DNA from: a virus | Direction: 5' to 3' (one strand) | Virus record (IMG/VR): IMGVR_UViG_3300030385_001015 | Location: 1-28,239 of that record | DNA: 28,239 bases | Shown: positions 1 to 7,601 of the stretch, piece after piece | Position numbering within the stretch: position 1 is the stretch's first letter | How the letters are laid out: each line of letters starts with the position of its first letter | Translations under genes and position numbers: made by a program | The notes under the pieces: model-generated | What the model was told of the DNA's origin: nothing | The model's input: only the letters and a program-made list of their open reading frames with translations | Database searches by the model: none

Positions 1-180
1 CCAGTCTTCAACACCGATTGCCTACAATCCCAATCGTAGGACTTGGTACTACTTACTTCCACTCACGCAGGAAGCTCTCGTTATGTTTGCCTGAGTCATT
101 GACTTACTCAGGTCTTTGTTTGCAGCACTCAAGTAGCTTACTCACTCGATCCAATAAAAGGACAATAGTTATTATCAGAT
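1..180 (-). ncRNA. candidate structured RNA (leftward)
   Basis: No ORF is convincing here. The stretch contains four inverted repeats that fit together. CCTGAGT at 90-96 pairs with ACTCAGG at 106-112. CTTCC at 56-60 pairs with GGAAG at 70-74. Both lie inside CTACTT (49-54) paired with AAGTAG (131-136), giving a three-way junction. A further stem pairs CCTAC (21-25) with GTAGG (36-40). A minus-strand TATATTTG box at 187-194 would start a transcript near 180 running leftward through all of these. The direction is inferred from that box. The 3' end lies beyond base 1, or across the junction if the molecule is circular. No known RNA family was recognised; a packaging or origin structure is an alternative. 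Confidence 0.35.
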
Positions 181-186
181 TCTAAG

Positions 187-204
187 CAAATATAAACAAT
201 TGTT
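187..204 (-). promoter_or_regulatory. leftward Bacteroidota-type -7 box in an 18-bp shared element
   Basis: On the minus strand the bases read AACAATTGTTTATATTTG, ending in a TATATTTG box that fits the TAnnTTTG consensus of Bacteroidota housekeeping promoters. The same 18 bases occur on the plus strand at 25761-25778. A good -33 TTTG is not seen, so promoter activity is inferred. It would drive the structured stretch 1-180. Confidence 0.45.
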
Positions 205-208
205 ATTT

Positions 209-223
209 AATAATCCTAATTTA
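209..223. repeat. 15-bp element shared in inverted orientation with 25685-25699
   Basis: The bases are the reverse complement of TAAATTAGGATTATT at 25685-25699. Together with 187-204 and 298-311 this forms a set of three elements that recur in reversed order in the divergent control region. Function is unknown; regulator or origin binding is possible. Confidence 0.5.
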
Positions 224-262
224 TTTTAAGTTTTTAATAAGTAAAGTTTAATAAATCTTACA

Positions 263-278
263 TAGGTGAAATCACCTA
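263..278. promoter_or_regulatory. perfect inverted repeat, operator-like
   Basis: TAGGTGA, two A residues, then TCACCTA: a perfect 7+2+7 palindrome in non-coding DNA about 250 bases before the small terminase gene. This is the size and symmetry expected for a dimeric regulator site. No second copy was noticed. Confidence 0.45.
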
Positions 279-297
279 GAAAAACAGCTAAAATTTA

Positions 298-311
298 CAA
301 TGCGTGCATTG
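298..311. promoter_or_regulatory. CAATGC-GT-GCATTG inverted repeat, copy 1
   Basis: A 6+2+6 inverted repeat, identical over all 14 bases to 25546-25559. The core ATGCnnGCAT also appears at 25636-25647. Being present in both control regions, it is a good candidate for the site of a phage-encoded or host regulator, or of a replication protein. Confidence 0.5.
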
Positions 312-350
312 GACTTGTTATAACTATCTGGTTTATAATAATTTAACCTT

Positions 351-394
351 TAGACCTCAACTTGACCCCATCTTGACCTCAATTAGACCCCAAG
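351..394. repeat. four tandem 11-bp repeats upstream of terS
   Basis: Four consecutive 11-base units: TAGACCTCAAC, TTGACCCCATC, TTGACCTCAAT, TAGACCCCAAG. The consensus is TWGACCYCAAN and the period is one helical turn, so all copies face the same side of the helix. They lie 130 bases before the small terminase gene, where cosB/pac-type sites bound by small terminase are often found. Replication iterons or activator sites are alternatives. Confidence 0.6.
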
Positions 395-524
395 CAAGGG
401 GCTATAGATAAGGATAAAGATATATAGTGAATAGTAATATTACTTACTCGGAAAAAAAACAACTAACATAATTAGGTAATTATATATTTAATTATTATAT
501 TGCCCCTAAATAAAAAAATAACTT
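395..524. other. AT-rich leader of the late operon
   Basis: Very AT-rich. It holds a perfect 12-bp palindrome AGTAATATTACT at 433-444. No good TAnnTTTG box was found directly upstream of the terminase genes, so the late promoter is not identified; it may lie elsewhere or use other specificity. Confidence 0.4.
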
Positions 525-998
525 TTGACTAGATTGCCCTCAGAACTTAAAAAACAAAGAGGAACTTACCGTAAGGATAGGGAAAACGCTAATGAACCTA
601 ACTTACCTTCAGTTGATTTACCGATTCCAAATTGGCTAAATGAAGATGGTAAGAAGGTTTTTATGGAATTGAGTTGCTTGCTACACGATATGTCCGTGTT
701 GACTCAGGCAGATTCAATAGCCTTAGAAATGCTTTGCGATGCTTATAGCGAATATAAGATAGCCAAAGAAGTTGTTAATAGCCTTGGTGCTACTATGGAG
801 ATAGTATCAAGAGAGGGTAATGTCAAATCCATTATACGACCAGAAGTTCAGATAGCCAATCAAGCTTTCGTTAGAGTATTTCAGCTTCTTAAAGAGTTTG
901 GTCTTACTCCATCGAGTAGAGCTAAAGTAAATGCTATAGAACGAGGCGATGGTAATACAGATGTTAAAATAGAAAACTTCTTCAACGGTGGCGAGTAA
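525..998 (+). CDS. terS: terminase small subunit, P27-like
   Basis: A 157-residue protein with the look of P27-type small terminases: a basic, disordered start followed by PIPNWLNEDGKKVF, a helical middle (DSIALEMLCDAYSEYKIA) and the closing stretch VFQLLKEFGLTPSSRAK, which is characteristic of the family. Small terminase binds phage DNA near its own gene and loads the large subunit for packaging. The reading frame starts at a TTG codon at 525; a second in-frame TTG lies at 534, and no ATG is available upstream. It overlaps the large terminase gene by 11 bases, which supports co-translation. The tandem 11-bp repeats at 351-394 are candidate binding sites. The family assignment is by motif recognition. 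Confidence 0.85.
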   Translation: MTRLPSELKKQRGTYRKDRENANEPNLPSVDLPIPNWLNEDGKKVFMELSCLLHDMSVLTQADSIALEMLCDAYSEYKIAKEVVNSLGATMEIVSREGNVKSIIRPEVQIANQAFVRVFQLLKEFGLTPSSRAKVNAIERGDGNTDVKIENFFNGGE

Positions 999-2574
999 TC
1001 TTAAAAACATAGATACCACTAAATTCTATTTCGATCCTAAATCGGCAGATAGATGTGTTGACTTTATCGAGAGATTTTGTAAGCACGTTAAAGGTGATTT
1101 AGCAGGGCAACCGTTTATCCTTGAAGAATGGCAGAAGGAAGATATTATCCGACCTTTATTTGGTTGGAAATCTAAGGAAACAGGATTAAGGAAGTTTAGA
1201 CAATGTTTCGTATTCATACCTCGCAAGAATGGTAAGACCAATTTAATGGTTGGTATTGCTCTCTATATGCTTTATTCTGATGGAGAGAAAGGTGCGGAAA
1301 TCGTGAGCGCAGCAGCAGATAAAGAACAAGCTCGTTTATCATTCTCTATAGCCAAGCAAATGGTTCTTCAAGAGCCTGAATTACTTAAACGCTCTGGTAC
1401 TTTTAGAGATTCTATTACCTACGATAAAGTTGGATCGTACTACAAAGTTATTTCTGCTGATGCTGACACTAAGCACGGATTAAATTTATCTTGTTGCTTG
1501 TTAGATGAAATTCATTCTCATAAGAATCGTGACCTCTATGATGTGTTACTTACATCTATGGGAGCGAGGAAAGAGCCTCTGATGCTCGGAATCACGACAG
1601 CAGGAGCAGGTCATCAGAAAGACCACATTTGTAAAGAGCTTTATGACTATTCGAAAAAACTTATCGAAGGAGTAATTAAGGATGATTCATTTTTAGGGGT
1701 TGTTTACGAAGCTGATAAGGATGATGATATATTCGATGAAGAGGTATGGAAGAAAGCCAATCCAGGCTATGGAACTATCATCACCAAAGAGTATATGCAC
1801 CAACAATCTATTAAGGCAAAAAATGAACCTTCATTTGAAAACACTTGGAGGCGATTACACCTAAATCAATGGGTGGCTAACGAAACTAGGTGGATCAGCG
1901 ATGAAAAATGGATGGAATGTGGTGATACAGTAGATGAGAAATATTTAAAAGGGAAACCGTGTTACGCAGGTTTAGATTTAGCATCAACTCGTGATGTAAC
2001 ATCTTTAGCTCTGATATTCCCTGATGAAGAAGGTGGATATGATATTATTTCTTATAATTTTATACCTGAAGATAATGCTCACCAAAGGTCGCAACGAGAT
2101 AAGGTAAACTATTCTAAGTGGGCTAGAGAGGGTCATATTATTTTAACTCCTGGAGATGTTTGTGATTACAATTACATTAAGCAAAAGATAAGAGATTTAT
2201 CTGAATTGTACGATATTCGTATGATAGCTTATGATAGATGGAATGCTTCTCAGATTGTAATTGACCTTACAGAAGAAGGTTGTCCAATGATTCCTGTAGG
2301 TCAAGGTTATAGAACAATGTCACCTGCCACTAAAGAATTTGAAACTTTAATTCTTGGAGGTAAAATTCGTCACGGAGGTAATCCTGTGCTTAGATGGATG
2401 ATGTCGAACATCGTGCTAACTTATGATGCAGCAGGGAATGTGAAGCCCGATAAATCCAAATCAAATGAAAAGATTGATGGTGTAATTTCTTGTATAATGG
2501 CACTATCAGAGGCAATGCAAAACAAAAACAAAGGAGGTTCAGCTTACGATGACAAAGAAATATTCTTTATCTAA
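988..2574 (+). CDS. terL: terminase large subunit (ATPase and nuclease)
   Basis: A 528-residue packaging motor protein of the Terminase_1 type. The ATPase domain shows the Walker A-like FIPRKNGKT near residues 76-84 and Walker B LLDEIH near 171-176, followed by the coupling motif GITTAG near 201-206. The C-terminal nuclease begins with GLDLASTRDVTSL near 327, whose first Asp is the usual metal ligand; another acidic site is the AYDRWN segment near residue 416. The length is normal for the family and nothing is missing. The start is GTG at 988, inside the end of the small terminase gene. It cuts concatemeric DNA and pumps it through the portal encoded just downstream. Confidence 0.95.
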   Translation: MASNLKNIDTTKFYFDPKSADRCVDFIERFCKHVKGDLAGQPFILEEWQKEDIIRPLFGWKSKETGLRKFRQCFVFIPRKNGKTNLMVGIALYMLYSDGEKGAEIVSAAADKEQARLSFSIAKQMVLQEPELLKRSGTFRDSITYDKVGSYYKVISADADTKHGLNLSCCLLDEIHSHKNRDLYDVLLTSMGARKEPLMLGITTAGAGHQKDHICKELYDYSKKLIEGVIKDDSFLGVVYEADKDDDIFDEEVWKKANPGYGTIITKEYMHQQSIKAKNEPSFENTWRRLHLNQWVANETRWISDEKWMECGDTVDEKYLKGKPCYAGLDLASTRDVTSLALIFPDEEGGYDIISYNFIPEDNAHQRSQRDKVNYSKWAREGHIILTPGDVCDYNYIKQKIRDLSELYDIRMIAYDRWNASQIVIDLTEEGCPMIPVGQGYRTMSPATKEFETLILGGKIRHGGNPVLRWMMSNIVLTYDAAGNVKPDKSKSNEKIDGVISCIMALSEAMQNKNKGGSAYDDKEIFFI

Positions 2575-3043
2575 AAACGAAATTATAGTCGAAGAGATGA
2601 GTACGATCCGTGAGGTTTGTGCTAACATCTTATCGGCTAATATGGATTTACACCTGATAGATGACTTAGTTCAGGATGTAACTCTAATTTTACTTTCACA
2701 AAATGAGATAACTATTCAATCGCTCCACGAAACAAATCAGTTTTGCTTTTATGTAGCTCGTATAGTCACTAATCAAGTTTTATCTACCACTAGCCCATTT
2801 CATAAGACTTATCGCCTTAGACTGCCTAAAAACAGTCTTAAACAGGATGATTACGAACCTCTAGCAGATGAGATTTGGGTAAAAGCTATGAATTTACCTG
2901 ATGATAGGGCTAAAAGTATAGTTCATTTACGCTACGAATATGGTTTGAAAATTCACGAAATAGCTAAGATACATAAGATTTCAACTAGATATGTACACGG
3001 TATTATAGCCTCAGTACATAGTTATTTGGAAAAAAATCACTAA
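2549..3043 (+). CDS. sigma-70-family (ECF-like) sigma factor
   Basis: A 164-residue protein resembling a minimal sigma factor. The segment around LIDDLVQDVTLILL (residues 37-50) looks like sigma region 2, and residues 112-160 (DDRAKSIVHLRYEYGLKIHEIAKIHKIST and after) look like the region 4 helix-turn-helix, with a linker between. It would recruit host RNA polymerase to particular promoters. The gene overlaps the end of the large terminase gene by 26 bases if the first ATG is used; an ATG at 2597 would avoid the overlap. AGGAGG at 2531-2536 is one of few Shine-Dalgarno-like sequences here. Its place between terminase and portal is unusual. A DNA-binding regulator without sigma activity is an alternative. 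Confidence 0.65.
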   Translation: MTKKYSLSKNEIIVEEMSTIREVCANILSANMDLHLIDDLVQDVTLILLSQNEITIQSLHETNQFCFYVARIVTNQVLSTTSPFHKTYRLRLPKNSLKQDDYEPLADEIWVKAMNLPDDRAKSIVHLRYEYGLKIHEIAKIHKISTRYVHGIIASVHSYLEKNH

Positions 3044-3047
3044 AAAC

Positions 3048-3083
3048 TGTTCACATTTATAGCTATATGACTATTTATCTTTG
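3048..3083 (+). promoter_or_regulatory. promoter upstream of portal gene
   Basis: The -7 box TATCTTTG at 3076-3083 matches TAnnTTTG; a weak TGTTC lies about 23 bases upstream, at the -33 position. Transcription would begin near 3090, giving a very short leader before the TTG start at 3105. It follows directly after the sigma-like gene and could give extra expression of head genes. Confidence 0.5.
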
Positions 3084-3104
3084 TAATTACATTATACACA
3101 CACT

Positions 3105-4358
3105 TTGGGGATATTTGATTTTTTAAAATTTAACGGTAATAAGAAATTAGAAGAACGAGCGCAAGAATCTGCGTATGGTTCTACTATTATTAATTCCTTA
3201 TTCGCTACCTCTGCAGCAGGTGAGACTGTATCTAAAGACCAAGCTATTCGAATAGCTACAGTATGGTCGTGTATTCGGGTTCTTTCCGAAACAATAGCCT
3301 CTCTACCCATCAGTCTATATGAAAAAGATGATGATAATAGAAAGATTGTGTTAACTAATGATAAATTAAATCGCTTAGTCGGTGAGAAACCTTCACCACT
3401 ATATAATTCTTTTATGTTCATTGAGCGTATACTAACTGAACTTTGTTTGGGTGGTAATTTCTATGCTATTATTGAGCGTAATGCAGGTGGAGAACCTATT
3501 AATCTTCACCCTGTAGCAGAAAAAGATGTACAAGTTTTTATATCTCCTGATGGTAGAGGGCTTTATTACGAAGTCGAAAATTCAGATACTATACACTATC
3601 CAATGAGTGGAACGATCCAATCAATGAATATGATCCATATAAAAGGTTTATCCTTTGATGGAATTGTTGGTAAATCTCCAATTGTTGCTGCTGCTGAGAC
3701 TTTAGGTATTTCAATTGCCTTAGATAAACACGCAGGTTCATTCTTTAAAAATGGAGCTGCCGTAGGTGGTATTCTTAAACACCCTGGAACTCTTAAACCA
3801 GAAACAGCTAAGAGACTTAGAGAGTCTTGGAATACTAATCACGCAGGTAGTTTGAATGTAGGTAAGACAGCTATTTTGGAAGAAGGAATGGAATTTCAAG
3901 CTCGTTCAATTCCAAATAATCAAGCACAATTTTTAGAGACGAGACAGTATCAGATTTCTGACATTTGCCGTATATTTAGAGTACCAAATCATCTCGTCAA
4001 CGATTTAACAAATGCCACATATTCAAATATTGAAGCACAGCAGATAGATTTTGTGGTTCACACCATAACTCCTTGGATTAAGCGAATTGAGAGTGAGTTT
4101 AATGACAAACTAATTCCTTCTAATAAGAAAGGAAAACAATATTTTAAATTTAATCTAACAGCTATTTTAAGAGGTGACTCTAAAGCTAGAGCAGATTATT
4201 ACAGGACATTAGTAAACATAGGTGTAATGTCTCCTAATGAAGTTAGAAGTTTAGAGGATATGAATGCAGCAGGCGAAGTTTCTGATGAGTTCTATATGCA
4301 ATCTAATATGCTTCCTTTGAGTAAATTAGGCGAATCTACAACACGAAAAGATTTATAA
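3105..4358 (+). CDS. portal protein, HK97 family
   Basis: A 417-residue portal protein. The early segment IATVWSCIRVLSETIASLPISLYEKDDD is typical of the HK97 portal family, as is the helical stretch ISDICRIFRVPNHLVNDLTNATYSNIEAQQIDFV and the C-terminal MSPNEVRSLEDM. Twelve copies form the ring at the capsid vertex through which DNA passes and to which connectors attach. The start is a TTG codon at 3105 giving MGIFDFLKF, a common N-terminus for this family; the upstream region is non-coding and carries a promoter. It lies nine bases before the next gene. Confidence 0.92.
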   Translation: MGIFDFLKFNGNKKLEERAQESAYGSTIINSLFATSAAGETVSKDQAIRIATVWSCIRVLSETIASLPISLYEKDDDNRKIVLTNDKLNRLVGEKPSPLYNSFMFIERILTELCLGGNFYAIIERNAGGEPINLHPVAEKDVQVFISPDGRGLYYEVENSDTIHYPMSGTIQSMNMIHIKGLSFDGIVGKSPIVAAAETLGISIALDKHAGSFFKNGAAVGGILKHPGTLKPETAKRLRESWNTNHAGSLNVGKTAILEEGMEFQARSIPNNQAQFLETRQYQISDICRIFRVPNHLVNDLTNATYSNIEAQQIDFVVHTITPWIKRIESEFNDKLIPSNKKGKQYFKFNLTAILRGDSKARADYYRTLVNIGVMSPNEVRSLEDMNAAGEVSDEFYMQSNMLPLSKLGESTTRKDL

Positions 4359-4367
4359 AAAACAATA

Positions 4368-4670
4368 ATGGCAGGTAAAAAGAAAACAATCGTTGGTTTG
4401 ACTGATGGAGAAAAACTAAAAAGAAAAGACCATTGGTTTCAGAATAAAGGATATTTAGCTGGTGAAGTTGAAGGTTCAGATGTAGATAATTTAAGCGATT
4501 CAAAAGCTGAATTATTTATCGGTACTAAAGGAGACATAAAGATTCAATTACACGGAGGAAGTGTGGTTACTCTTAAAAATGTTCCTAGTGGTACTTACCT
4601 TAGAGGTGTCTTCGTAAATAAAGTTTTTGCTACAGGAACTACGGCTAAAGATATTGTTGCTATATACTAA
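4368..4670 (+). CDS. small beta-rich head or spike-like protein
   Basis: A 100-residue protein between portal and protease. Predicted beta-rich, with repeated short strands (GDIKIQLHGGSVVTLKNVPSG) and a C-terminal VFATGTTAKDIVAIY. The pattern GTTAxxIVA(L/I)Y recurs in small phage proteins described as spike or head accessory proteins; this is recalled, not searched. The starting stretch is very basic (MAGKKKTIVGLTDGEKLKRKDHWFQ). It probably belongs to the particle because of its position. A capsid decoration protein is an alternative. Confidence 0.5.
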   Translation: MAGKKKTIVGLTDGEKLKRKDHWFQNKGYLAGEVEGSDVDNLSDSKAELFIGTKGDIKIQLHGGSVVTLKNVPSGTYLRGVFVNKVFATGTTAKDIVAIY

Positions 4671-4681
4671 CAAATAAGACT

Positions 4682-5290
4682 ATGGAACAAAAGAAAGAGA
4701 TAAGAGTATTTAACGCTGACTATGAAGTTCGTTTACTTGAGGGAGAAAACGGAGATGTTCAAGTTAGTGGTTATGCTGCTTTATTTGACCACGAAAGTCG
4801 GGATTTAGGTTTCTTTGAGACTATAGATACACGAGCTTTTGAAGGTCGTTTAGATGATAATGTTATTTTAACATTCAACCACGATGGTAATCTAATTTTA
4901 GATCGTAACCAAGGTGGTACACTTAAACTCTCGGTAGATGAACGAGGTTTAAAATATGATGCTACACTACCTGATACTACAACAGGTAGAGATGTTGCCG
5001 AATTAATGCGTAGAGGCTTACTTTATGAGTCTAGCTTTGCATTCACCGTAGAAGACGATGAATGGTCGCAAGAAGATGGTAAAACAAAAAGAACTATCAA
5101 TAAAATCGGAAGATTGTACGATGTTTCTATTGTAGGTGTAGGTGCTTATGCAAATACAGATGTTGCACTTCGTTCAATGGAGGAGTTCGAGAAGAATATC
5201 GAAATTGAAATGAAAAGCAATGAGAAGGAGAAAGACCTTCACCAAATCAATTTATTAAAAAACGAATTAACTTTAAAAAGCAAAATTTAA
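4682..5290 (+). CDS. prohead protease, HK97 family (U35-type)
   Basis: A 202-residue serine protease that trims the scaffold domain of the capsid protein during head maturation. Visible features are the N-terminal SGYAALFDHES, the catalytic His in LTFNHDGN (His67), the catalytic Ser in ESSFAF (Ser118), and the conserved LYDVSIVGVGAYANT near 145-159. The C-terminal tail after residue 165 is rich in Glu and Lys and probably flexible. It ends one base before the capsid gene, the usual protease-capsid pair. Confidence 0.92.
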   Translation: MEQKKEIRVFNADYEVRLLEGENGDVQVSGYAALFDHESRDLGFFETIDTRAFEGRLDDNVILTFNHDGNLILDRNQGGTLKLSVDERGLKYDATLPDTTTGRDVAELMRRGLLYESSFAFTVEDDEWSQEDGKTKRTINKIGRLYDVSIVGVGAYANTDVALRSMEEFEKNIEIEMKSNEKEKDLHQINLLKNELTLKSKI

Positions 5291-5291
5291 A

Positions 5292-6572
5292 ATGAAAAAT
5301 TCTGTTGAATTAAGACAAGATCGTGCTGACCTGATTAAAAAAGCAGGTGAGTTGTTAGATACTTGCAAATCAGAAGCTCGTGACTTCAATACTGAAGAAC
5401 AAGCTAGTTATGACACAATGATGTCATCTATCGATAAGATGGGAAAAGATGTTAATACTGTTGAGAGACAAGAAAAATTGAACGCTGAGATTGCTTCTAA
5501 ATCTACTTCTGTTTCTGCTTTAGGTGAAGAAAAGAGCGATGTTCGTTCTTACTCTATCTTCAAGGCTATTTCAGGCTTTATGAATAACACTCTTGATGGT
5601 GTTGAAAAAGAATTACACGATGAAGCTGTAGCAGAAGCTAGAGCAAATGGTCGTGTTGTTCAAGGTTTAGGAATCCCTGCTCGTTATTTCGAGGAGAGAA
5701 CTGATATAACTCAAGCTGGTTCAGCAATCGCCCCAAAAGCAATAATGAGTTATGCTGATGCACTTCGTGAGGCTACTGTATTTGATAAAGTAGGTGCTAA
5801 TGTATTAACTGGACTTGCAGGTGACTCTGTTTTACCAATCGTTGGTAAGCAAGGTGTATCTTGGAAAGGTGAGATTACTACAGGTACAGACCAAGGCGCA
5901 CAGTTTACTAAATTAACTTTATCACCAAAAAGATTAACTTCTTTTGTTGATATTTCTAAGCAACTTTTATTGCAAAACGGTATGGGAGCGCAAAATGCTA
6001 TCCTTAGTGACTTAGGTCGTGCTGCAGGTGCATTAATTGATACAGCTATGTTTGCATCAGCCGATGTTTCGGATGCTCCAGAAGCTATTGCTGATGGTGG
6101 TGGTGCTGCTGACTTTACTGAAGTTGCTACTTACGAAGCTAATGTATCAATATATTCTGATTTCGTGGCTGCTGAACAAGAGTTAGCTGTGAATGAAGGT
6201 CTTTCTGGAAACTTAGCTTATGTAGCTAATCCAGTTCTTATGAAAGACTTGAAGCAATCTGCCGCTGTTGCTGCTGTAAATGTAGGAATGCAAGGTAGTT
6301 TAGTGAATGGTTATCCAACTTATTTCTCTAACGCACCTGCTAAAGCTGCTCAAGTTCCAGGAACAAGCGCAGGAAGTGGAGACTTTTTGTTCGGTGATTT
6401 CTCTAAATTATACATCGGAATGTTCGGTGGTTTAGATATTATCGTAGACCCATATACGCAAGCTGCCTTGGGTGAAGTAAGATTGGTTGTTAACCAATAT
6501 ATCGATTGGGGTGTTGCTCACGGTAATTCATTCGTTAAAGGTACATCTTTAACTACTGAAGTAGGTTCATAA
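5292..6572 (+). CDS. major capsid protein, HK97 fold
   Basis: A 426-residue capsid protein. Residues 1 to about 110 are charged and helical and look like the delta (scaffolding) domain removed by the neighbouring protease. The shell domain begins near the TQAGSAIAPKAIMSYADALRE segment and contains the expected VLPIVGKQGVSWKGE and LSPKRLTSFVDISKQLLLQN strands and helix. Its end, ALGEVRLVVNQYIDWGVAHGNSFVKG, resembles the A-domain closing strand of HK97-like capsids. Codon use is Ala-rich relative to neighbours, as expected for an abundant structural protein. A terminator-like hairpin follows. Confidence 0.95.
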   Translation: MKNSVELRQDRADLIKKAGELLDTCKSEARDFNTEEQASYDTMMSSIDKMGKDVNTVERQEKLNAEIASKSTSVSALGEEKSDVRSYSIFKAISGFMNNTLDGVEKELHDEAVAEARANGRVVQGLGIPARYFEERTDITQAGSAIAPKAIMSYADALREATVFDKVGANVLTGLAGDSVLPIVGKQGVSWKGEITTGTDQGAQFTKLTLSPKRLTSFVDISKQLLLQNGMGAQNAILSDLGRAAGALIDTAMFASADVSDAPEAIADGGGAADFTEVATYEANVSIYSDFVAAEQELAVNEGLSGNLAYVANPVLMKDLKQSAAVAAVNVGMQGSLVNGYPTYFSNAPAKAAQVPGTSAGSGDFLFGDFSKLYIGMFGGLDIIVDPYTQAALGEVRLVVNQYIDWGVAHGNSFVKGTSLTTEVGS

Positions 6573-6593
6573 TAATAATCAATATAAACTAAG

Positions 6594-6620
6594 GAAGGGA
6601 GGATAAAACCTCTCTTCTTT
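6594..6620 (+). terminator. terminator-like hairpin after the capsid gene
   Basis: GAAGGGAGG (6594-6602), a six-base loop ATAAAA, then CCTCTCTTC (6609-6617) gives a 9-bp stem with one G-U pair, followed by TTTATAT. The short U tail suggests partial termination, which would raise capsid mRNA over downstream genes; it may also protect the 3' end. Confidence 0.55.
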
Positions 6621-6638
6621 ATATATCTATTTAACTAT

Positions 6639-7226
6639 ATGTATCTTAATCCAAACATCCATATTCAAGGAGATTTAAAATTGGTTACTGATCCTGCCAC
6701 ATTGGTAGTTTCTGTATCTGAAATTAAATCACAATTGCGTATAGACACTTCAGATGAAGATACGCTGTTAAGTGCTTATATTGAGGCTGCGACTGAAATG
6801 GCTGAAAACTATTGCAATCGTAATTTCATTGAACACGAATACGAACTCTATTTTAATGATGTCCGTAATCAAGCGACTTTATTGTTTCCTGATTGCACAT
6901 TAGATGCTACAGCTCCTTTGAGTTATAAAGATGCAGATGGGGCTACTCAAATATCTACTGATGTATATGTAGATACTTATTCAAATCCATCTATAGTTTA
7001 TACTAATTCCGATTTTAGCAGTCCAACATTAGAGGCTAACGCTTCTAACACATATTGGTTCAAGTTTAAGACAGGAATGGGTTCAGCAGCTTCCGATGTT
7101 CCGAATGCTGTAAAGCAAGCAATCAAATTGATTGTATCTGATATGTATTATTTCAGAGAGGACAGAAAGCGTAGATTCCCAATGGCATCAGAAATCTTAT
7201 TGCAACCTTATAAATGTTATCACTAG
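6639..7226 (+). CDS. head-tail connector (gp6-like adaptor)
   Basis: A 195-residue protein with the family signature SEIKSQLRIDTSDEDTLLSAYIEAATEMAENYCNR near residues 28-62, as in HK97 gp6/SPP1 gp15 adaptors that form a ring under the portal. The C-terminal part (AVKQAIKLIVSDMYYFREDR) provides the second conserved helix. A middle loop of about 50 residues rich in Thr, Asp and Ser is longer than in the smallest family members. The ORF runs directly into the next gene, with the stop at 7224-7226 and the next ATG at 7227. Confidence 0.85.
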   Translation: MYLNPNIHIQGDLKLVTDPATLVVSVSEIKSQLRIDTSDEDTLLSAYIEAATEMAENYCNRNFIEHEYELYFNDVRNQATLLFPDCTLDATAPLSYKDADGATQISTDVYVDTYSNPSIVYTNSDFSSPTLEANASNTYWFKFKTGMGSAASDVPNAVKQAIKLIVSDMYYFREDRKRRFPMASEILLQPYKCYH

Positions 7227-7601
7227 ATGGCAGCGTTCATAAGTAAAATAAAGGCAGGGGATTTCAACGAGAGAATCAAGTTACAAGAACCTAACTTTAC
7301 TCAAGACCCTTTTGGGGGGATTACAGAGACTTATACAGATGTTGTTACCGTTTGGGCTAACAAAAATGTAAAGACTCTTAGAGATGTAAAGGAGAAGTTT
7401 GAAGGTAACGAGCTTCTATCGTATTCAAGGTTTGTATTTACGATCCGATATAGTTCCGATACTAAGGCTATCAAGTCTAATTGGAGATTACAGGATTCGT
7501 ATGGTGAAAACTATGATATTCTAGGATGGGTATTAGACCCACGGAAAGAGTTTATTGAAGTATTCGTTAAACAAGATTTAGATGTCGAAAACCCAGTCTA
7601 A
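7227..7601 (+). CDS. head closure / head-tail joining protein
   Basis: A 124-residue protein of the Phage_H_T_join (SPP1 gp16) type: KIKAGDFNERIKLQEP, then DPFGGITETYTDVVTVWANKNVKTLRD, and a C-terminal strand pair ending LDPRKEFIEVFVKQDL. The segment of short strands with a central WA and R(D/E) is typical. It forms the ring that closes the head after DNA packaging and meets the tail. It overlaps the next gene by 20 bases. Confidence 0.85.
   Translation: MAAFISKIKAGDFNERIKLQEPNFTQDPFGGITETYTDVVTVWANKNVKTLRDVKEKFEGNELLSYSRFVFTIRYSSDTKAIKSNWRLQDSYGENYDILGWVLDPRKEFIEVFVKQDLDVENPV

Noticed and set aside
1-180. tRNA gene at the left end
   Set aside because: Hairpins do not give a cloverleaf; no proper T-loop and anticodon arms were found on either strand.
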